Source of the DNA: Erythrobacter oryzae
Lineage (GTDB): Bacteria; Pseudomonadota; Alphaproteobacteria; Sphingomonadales; Sphingomonadaceae
Direction of reading: 5' to 3'
DNA length: 64,000 nt
Assembly (NCBI RefSeq): GCF_030271515.1
Contig: NZ_JASCXI010000005.1
Coordinates: 62,001-126,000 of the forward strand
Positions 60,341 through 64,000 of this stretch are shown one piece after another. A model generated the notes under the pieces. The model saw nothing but the letters and a program-made list of their open reading frames with translations. It did no database searches and had not been told where the DNA came from. The first letter of the stretch is position 1. Each line of letters opens with the position of its first letter. The translations under genes and the position numbers were made by a program.

Positions 60341-61446
60341 GAGCTTCTCCTTGGGGCTGGCCGTGCTTGCCCGCGCATCCGGGCATGGGCGACCCGTTCG
60401 AGCCGCGCGGCAATCTGGGCGGCGGGCAGGATTTCCGAGGCCCCGCCGCGCTCGACCAGCGCGCGCGGCATGCCGTAGACGACGCAGCTCTCCTCGCTCT
60501 CGGCGATGGTGTGCCCGCCCGCCTTGCGCAGCTGTGCGAGCTCGGCCGCGCCGTCATCGCCCATGCCGGTGAGCAGCACGCCGATGAGCGAATCCGCGGT
60601 GACGACCTTCATCGCCGAGGCGACGAGGCGGCTCATGCTCGGGTGCCAGGCGTGCTCCCTGGAGGCCGGAACCATCGCGGCGAACAGGCTGCCGCCGCGC
60701 TCCTGCACGATCATGTCGGCATCGCCGCGCGCGAGGTAGATCGTGCCCGCGCGCAGCTCGGTCTGGCGGCGCACTTCCTCGACCCGGATCAGGCAGCACT
60801 GGTCGAGGCGCTGCGCGAAGTGGCGGGTGACGCTGGCGGGCATGTGCTGGCAGACAAGGATCGGCATGGGGTAATCATTGGCGAGCGCGGAGAGGATTTC
60901 CTCGAGCACCGCCGGCCCGCCGGTCGATGCGCCGATCAGGGTCAGCGCCTCGTTTCCCGGGCCATAGGTCGCCTCGCGCACGCGGGGGCGGTGGGGCGCG
61001 CGCATGATCGCGTCGCGCCGGGCGACGAGCCGCTGCCTGAGGCCGGTCGCGCGGCGCACGCGGGCACCGGTCGCGGCGAGAACCTTGGCGATGATCACGT
61101 CCTCCTGCTCGCGCAGCGCGGTCGAGACCGTGCCGCCCGGCTTGTGGACGAAATCGACCGCGCCGAGCGCCACCGCCTCCAGCGTGGCGAGCGCGCCTTC
61201 CTCGGTCAGCGAGGAGATCATCACCACGGGCCGCGGAAATTCCTCCATGATCCGGCTGAGGCAGGTCAGTCCGTCCATCTCGGGCATGTTGATGTCGAGC
61301 GTGACGACATCGGGCTGGTCCTCGGGGATCCGCGCGAGCGCCTCGGCGCCGGTGCGCGCGGTCACCACCTCGAACCCGCCGCGGGTCAGGATGTCGCCGA
61401 TCTGGCGGCGCATCAGCGCGGAATCGTCGACGACGAGCGCCTTCAT
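60331..61446 (-). CDS. cheB: Chemotaxis protein-glutamate methylesterase CheB
   Basis: 371 residues. A receiver domain (1-120) with Asp51 in VVTLDINMPEMDGL is joined through an Arg-rich linker to the methylesterase domain. The catalytic triad lies in LIGASTGGPAVLEEIL (Ser), LVCQHMPASVTRHFAQRLD (His) and LLTGMGDDGAAEL (Asp). It demethylates and deamidates MCPs when phosphorylated. It is complete and of normal length. Confidence 0.95.
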   Translation of the reverse strand: MKALVVDDSALMRRQIGDILTRGGFEVVTARTGAEALARIPEDQPDVVTLDINMPEMDGLTCLSRIMEEFPRPVVMISSLTEEGALATLEAVALGAVDFVHKPGGTVSTALREQEDVIIAKVLAATGARVRRATGLRQRLVARRDAIMRAPHRPRVREATYGPGNEALTLIGASTGGPAVLEEILSALANDYPMPILVCQHMPASVTRHFAQRLDQCCLIRVEEVRRQTELRAGTIYLARGDADMIVQERGGSLFAAMVPASREHAWHPSMSRLVASAMKVVTADSLIGVLLTGMGDDGAAELAQLRKAGGHTIAESEESCVVYGMPRALVERGGASEILPAAQIAARLERVAHARMRGQARPAPRRSSWA

Positions 61447-61466
61447 GGTCGCGTCCCCTCGGGCTG

Positions 61467-63038
61467 TCAGGCAGCGGCTGCCACGGGTTCGAGGTCGATC
61501 AGCTTTTCGGTATCGAGCAGCAGGATCATGCGGCGCGTGTCCGGCAGGTTCGCCACCCGGCGGATCATCCGCCGCGCCGGGTCGGTCATCTCGGGCGCGG
61601 GCTTGATGTCGGCCCGTGCGATGCGCATCACTTCGGCGACGCTGTCGACAATGAACCCGGTCTGCGTGCCCGCGATGGTGAAGACGACGATGCGCTGGCG
61701 ATCATGGTCCTCGCAAGCGGGAAGGCCGAAGCGCGCGCGCTGGTCGACCAGCGGGATCACCGCGCCGCGCAGGTTCATGACGCCGCGGATATAGTCCTCG
61801 GTGCGCGGCACCTTGGCGAGATCCTCGGGCACGCGGACGATCTCCTGCACCGTGGCGATCTCGACCCCGAACTCCTCGTCCTCGAGCCGGAAGACGACGA
61901 ATTGTTCCATATCCTCGGCGCGGGTCGCGGTGCGGCTGGCGGTGTGGGTCATGGCGGCCTCCTGATTGTCCTCGACGTCCTTGATCGCCTCGGCGACGGC
62001 GGGGGCTTCGAACATCGCCTCGGCCGAGAGGATCGAGACGAGCCGCTTGCCGCCATCGAGGCGGCAGATCGCGGTGATTTCGGCAAGGTTGCGGTCGGCG
62101 GCGAGCATCGGGGGCATGGCATCGACCCCGCTGCGGCGCACCCTGAGCACTTCGTTGACCTTGTCGAGCAGCAGGCCGACGACCAGCGCGCTCGCGCCTT
62201 CTCCCAGCGAGACCACCGCCACGCGGTCGGTCTCGGCGGAGTCCTTGGCGGCAAGGCCGAACAGGCGGCGCAGGCTGACCACGGGGAGCAGCCGGTCGCG
62301 CAGGGCGATGACGCCGACGACGCTGGTGGCGGCCTTGGGGACGCGGGTCACCGCCTCGGGCAGCTGCACGATCTCGCGCACCGACTGGATCGGGAGGGCA
62401 TATTCCTGCCCCGCGACCTCGAAGCTGACGAGCTGGATTTCCTCGTCGGCGGCCGCCTCGGGGGCCTGCGCGGCGGCAGCGGAAGCCTCGCCCCCGGCGG
62501 CGAGCAGCCCTGCGCCCGCCATGCCGCCCAGTGTCAGTGCATCGAATTCCTGCGCGATCAGCCGCGCGCTATCGAGCACCATGACAAGGCCCAGCGCGCC
62601 CTGATCCTTGATAACGCCGCGCAGCAGATCGGAGCGGACGCTGGTCTCGACCCCGGCGGCATCCTCGATCCGCGCGGCATCGACCGAGACCACGCTCACC
62701 ACCCGATCGACCACGATGCCGACCGGCTGGCCGTGGTCGAGCACCACGACGCGGGTCGCATCGTCGGGCTCGGCGGCCTCGCACCCGAACAGCGCGCGGG
62801 TGCTGACCACGGGGAGCACCGTGCCGCGCAGATTGGTGAGACCTTCGAGGCTCGGCGGGGTGAGCGGCACCCGCACCACCTGCGGCATGCGGACGATCTC
62901 CTTCACCTCCTCGAGGCCCACCGCGAAGGTCTCGCCGTCGACGGTGAAGACGGTGAACTGCCGCTGGCCGCTGCCCCCTGCCAGCTCTGCGGGCGGGGGG
63001 ACTTCGCCCGCGGCGGCATCTATTTTCGAATGCTTCAT
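61467..63038 (-). CDS. Triple CheW-domain coupling protein
   Basis: 523 residues. Three CheW domains in series: about 27-165 (QFTVFTVDGETFAVGLEEVKEIVRM, LTNLRGTVLPVVSTRALFG), about 200-345 (LVSFEVAGQEYALPIQSVREIVQL, VIALRDRLLPVVSLRRLFG) and about 385-520 (FVVFRLEDEEFGVEIATVQEIVRV, VMNLRGAVIPLVDQRARFG). The linkers are Ala/Glu-rich. CheW couples CheA to MCPs; a triple version could bridge several receptor or kinase units and change array geometry. It is the only CheW-type gene in view and follows the MCP by 23 bases. Confidence 0.92.
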   Translation of the reverse strand: MKHSKIDAAAGEVPPPAELAGGSGQRQFTVFTVDGETFAVGLEEVKEIVRMPQVVRVPLTPPSLEGLTNLRGTVLPVVSTRALFGCEAAEPDDATRVVVLDHGQPVGIVVDRVVSVVSVDAARIEDAAGVETSVRSDLLRGVIKDQGALGLVMVLDSARLIAQEFDALTLGGMAGAGLLAAGGEASAAAAQAPEAAADEEIQLVSFEVAGQEYALPIQSVREIVQLPEAVTRVPKAATSVVGVIALRDRLLPVVSLRRLFGLAAKDSAETDRVAVVSLGEGASALVVGLLLDKVNEVLRVRRSGVDAMPPMLAADRNLAEITAICRLDGGKRLVSILSAEAMFEAPAVAEAIKDVEDNQEAAMTHTASRTATRAEDMEQFVVFRLEDEEFGVEIATVQEIVRVPEDLAKVPRTEDYIRGVMNLRGAVIPLVDQRARFGLPACEDHDRQRIVVFTIAGTQTGFIVDSVAEVMRIARADIKPAPEMTDPARRMIRRVANLPDTRRMILLLDTEKLIDLEPVAAAA

Positions 63039-63061
63039 CGCATCGGCCCTTTCGCAGGGGT

Positions 63062-64000
63062 TCAGGCGTTCGACTGGAGCTCGTCGGCCATCGAGGCGAC
63101 ATCCTCGATCGCCACCGCCAGCTCCTCGGCGCCCTGGCTCTGCTGCTTGGCAGCGCTGGCGGCCTGCGCGGAGGCCTGGTCGGCCTGGGTCGCGGCGGCG
63201 GCGATCTGGTTGATCCCGGCCTGCACCTCGGTCACCTGCCTGAGCATCTCGTCGGCGGCCTCGCGGATCGACTTGTTGCCGCCCAGCACCTCGGCCATGT
63301 CCTCGGTGACCTTGGCAAGATCGGCGGTGATCGCCTTGTTGGTCTCGACCTCGCCGAGCGCGGCGCTGCTGATCTCGTCGAGATCGCCCGCGACATTGGC
63401 GATCTGTTCCTGGATGGTGCGCACCAGATCCTTGATCCGGTCGGCGTTCTCCGAGGATTCCTCGGCGAGGTTGCGGATGTCGTTGCTGACCACCGCGAAG
63501 CCCTGCCCGAAATCGCCCGCGCGCGCGGCTTCGACCGAGCCGTTGACCGCGAGCATGTTGGTCTTGATCCCCACCGTGGTGATCGCCTCGACGATCTTGT
63601 CGATCTTGCGCGAGACCTGCCCCAGCTGCGTCACCTGACCGCGCAGGGCGGCGTTGCTGTCGACCGAGGCGGCGACCCCGGCGATCATCTCTTCGACCGA
63701 AGCGCGGCTCTCGGCGATGAGGCCCGAGACCGCCTCGCCGCGCTCGAGCCCGGTCAGCGCGGCTTCGGCGGAGAGCTGGGCGCCCTTCCTGATCTGCTCC
63801 ATCGCCGCGCCCGACTGGTTGGCCGCCGCCGAAGCGGTGCGCGCACCGCCCGCGATCTGGTCGATGGCGACGAGGATCTGGCTCGCCGAACGGTTGATTT
63901 CCTCGACCGCGCTCGAAAGCTCTTCGGCCGCCGAGGCGACTTCTTCGGCGCTCTTCCTCACGTCGGTCGAGTTCTTCATCTCCTCGGCGACTTCGGAGAG
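63062..64000 (-). CDS. Methyl-accepting chemotaxis protein, C-terminal part
   Basis: Truncated at the window end; the reading frame continues upstream of base 64000 (LSEVAEE precedes the first visible Met). The 312 visible residues are the cytoplasmic coiled coil, with the hairpin tip IVEAITTVGIKTNMLAVNGSVEAARAGDFGQGFAVVSNDIRNLAEES (bounded by IVEAITT and NLAEES). Ala-rich adaptation regions lie on both sides. It would signal to CheA through the triple-CheW protein. The sensor domain is not visible. Confidence 0.92.
   Translation of the reverse strand, partial: LSEVAEEMKNSTDVRKSAEEVASAAEELSSAVEEINRSASQILVAIDQIAGGARTASAAANQSGAAMEQIRKGAQLSAEAALTGLERGEAVSGLIAESRASVEEMIAGVAASVDSNAALRGQVTQLGQVSRKIDKIVEAITTVGIKTNMLAVNGSVEAARAGDFGQGFAVVSNDIRNLAEESSENADRIKDLVRTIQEQIANVAGDLDEISSAALGEVETNKAITADLAKVTEDMAEVLGGNKSIREAADEMLRQVTEVQAGINQIAAAATQADQASAQAASAAKQQSQGAEELAVAIEDVASMADELQSNA

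Noticed and set aside
61704-63638. Long plus-strand frame opposite the triple-CheW and MCP genes
   Set aside because: Asp/His/Gly-rich shadow reading with no recognisable domain; strong CheW and MCP motifs are on the minus strand.

Overview
The window is high-GC, densely packed DNA from an alphaproteobacterium. Gene content and protein flavour suggest order Sphingomonadales, probably an Erythrobacter/Porphyrobacter-like member. This is an inference: no rRNA or other phylogenetic marker lies in the window. I see no tRNA, rRNA, CRISPR array or insertion sequence, and no gene-free stretch longer than 300 bases.

Layout. (1) 1-3867, plus strand: a valine-degradation operon (isobutyryl-CoA-type dehydrogenase, 3-hydroxyisobutyryl-CoA hydrolase, enoyl-CoA hydratase, 3-hydroxyisobutyrate dehydrogenase) with REP-like palindromes in two of its gaps. 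(2) 3864-43018: a large exopolysaccharide/capsule region. It holds dTDP-rhamnose genes (rmlACDB), UDP-ManNAc/ManNAcA genes (wecB, wecC), a further sugar-nucleotide dehydrogenase, several glycosyltransferases, O-acyl/acetyltransferases, Wzx, two Wzy/ligase-like proteins, a Wza-type exporter, a tyrosine autokinase and an ExoD-like protein. A CoA-transferase/MaoC pair sits near its end. (3) 6533-14321, minus strand, inside region 2: a complete lasso-peptide cluster. It has a nucleotidyltransferase, ABC exporter (D), Asn-synthetase-like cyclase (C), a 48-residue precursor (A, 9463-9609), an HPr-kinase-like peptide kinase, a PRMT-like methyltransferase, an RRE protein (B1) and a leader protease (B2). 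(4) 22933-25658, also inside region 2: a two-gene unit. A small protein resembling the gene-transfer-agent head-spike base (RCAP_rcc01079 family) overlaps an 818-residue spike-like protein with no signal peptide. (5) 43223-48294: a TetR-controlled, divergently transcribed DevBCA/NodT-type efflux operon. (6) 48403-54077: ftsH, a 2OG-Fe(II) oxygenase, a decayed ParA-like pseudogene, a DUF3667 protein, an intact ParA-like ATPase and rpoZ. (7) 54174-64000, minus strand: a chemotaxis-type operon (MCP, triple-CheW protein, CheB, HEAT protein, CheR, receiver, CheA, STAS-like protein, receiver, MCP-like protein) with no flagellar genes in view.

How the parts fit. The EPS genes cover precursor sugars, assembly, decoration, flipping, polymerisation and export. 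Two systems embedded among them do not belong to polymer synthesis. One is the lasso-peptide cluster. Its predicted core is SGSINAVETPTMMGLMMVRP with a Ser1-Glu8 macrolactam, and it carries two tailoring enzymes whose targets are not obvious. The other is a pair of phage/GTA-spike-like genes placed beside genes for the surface glycan that such spikes normally bind. These two are the main points of interest.
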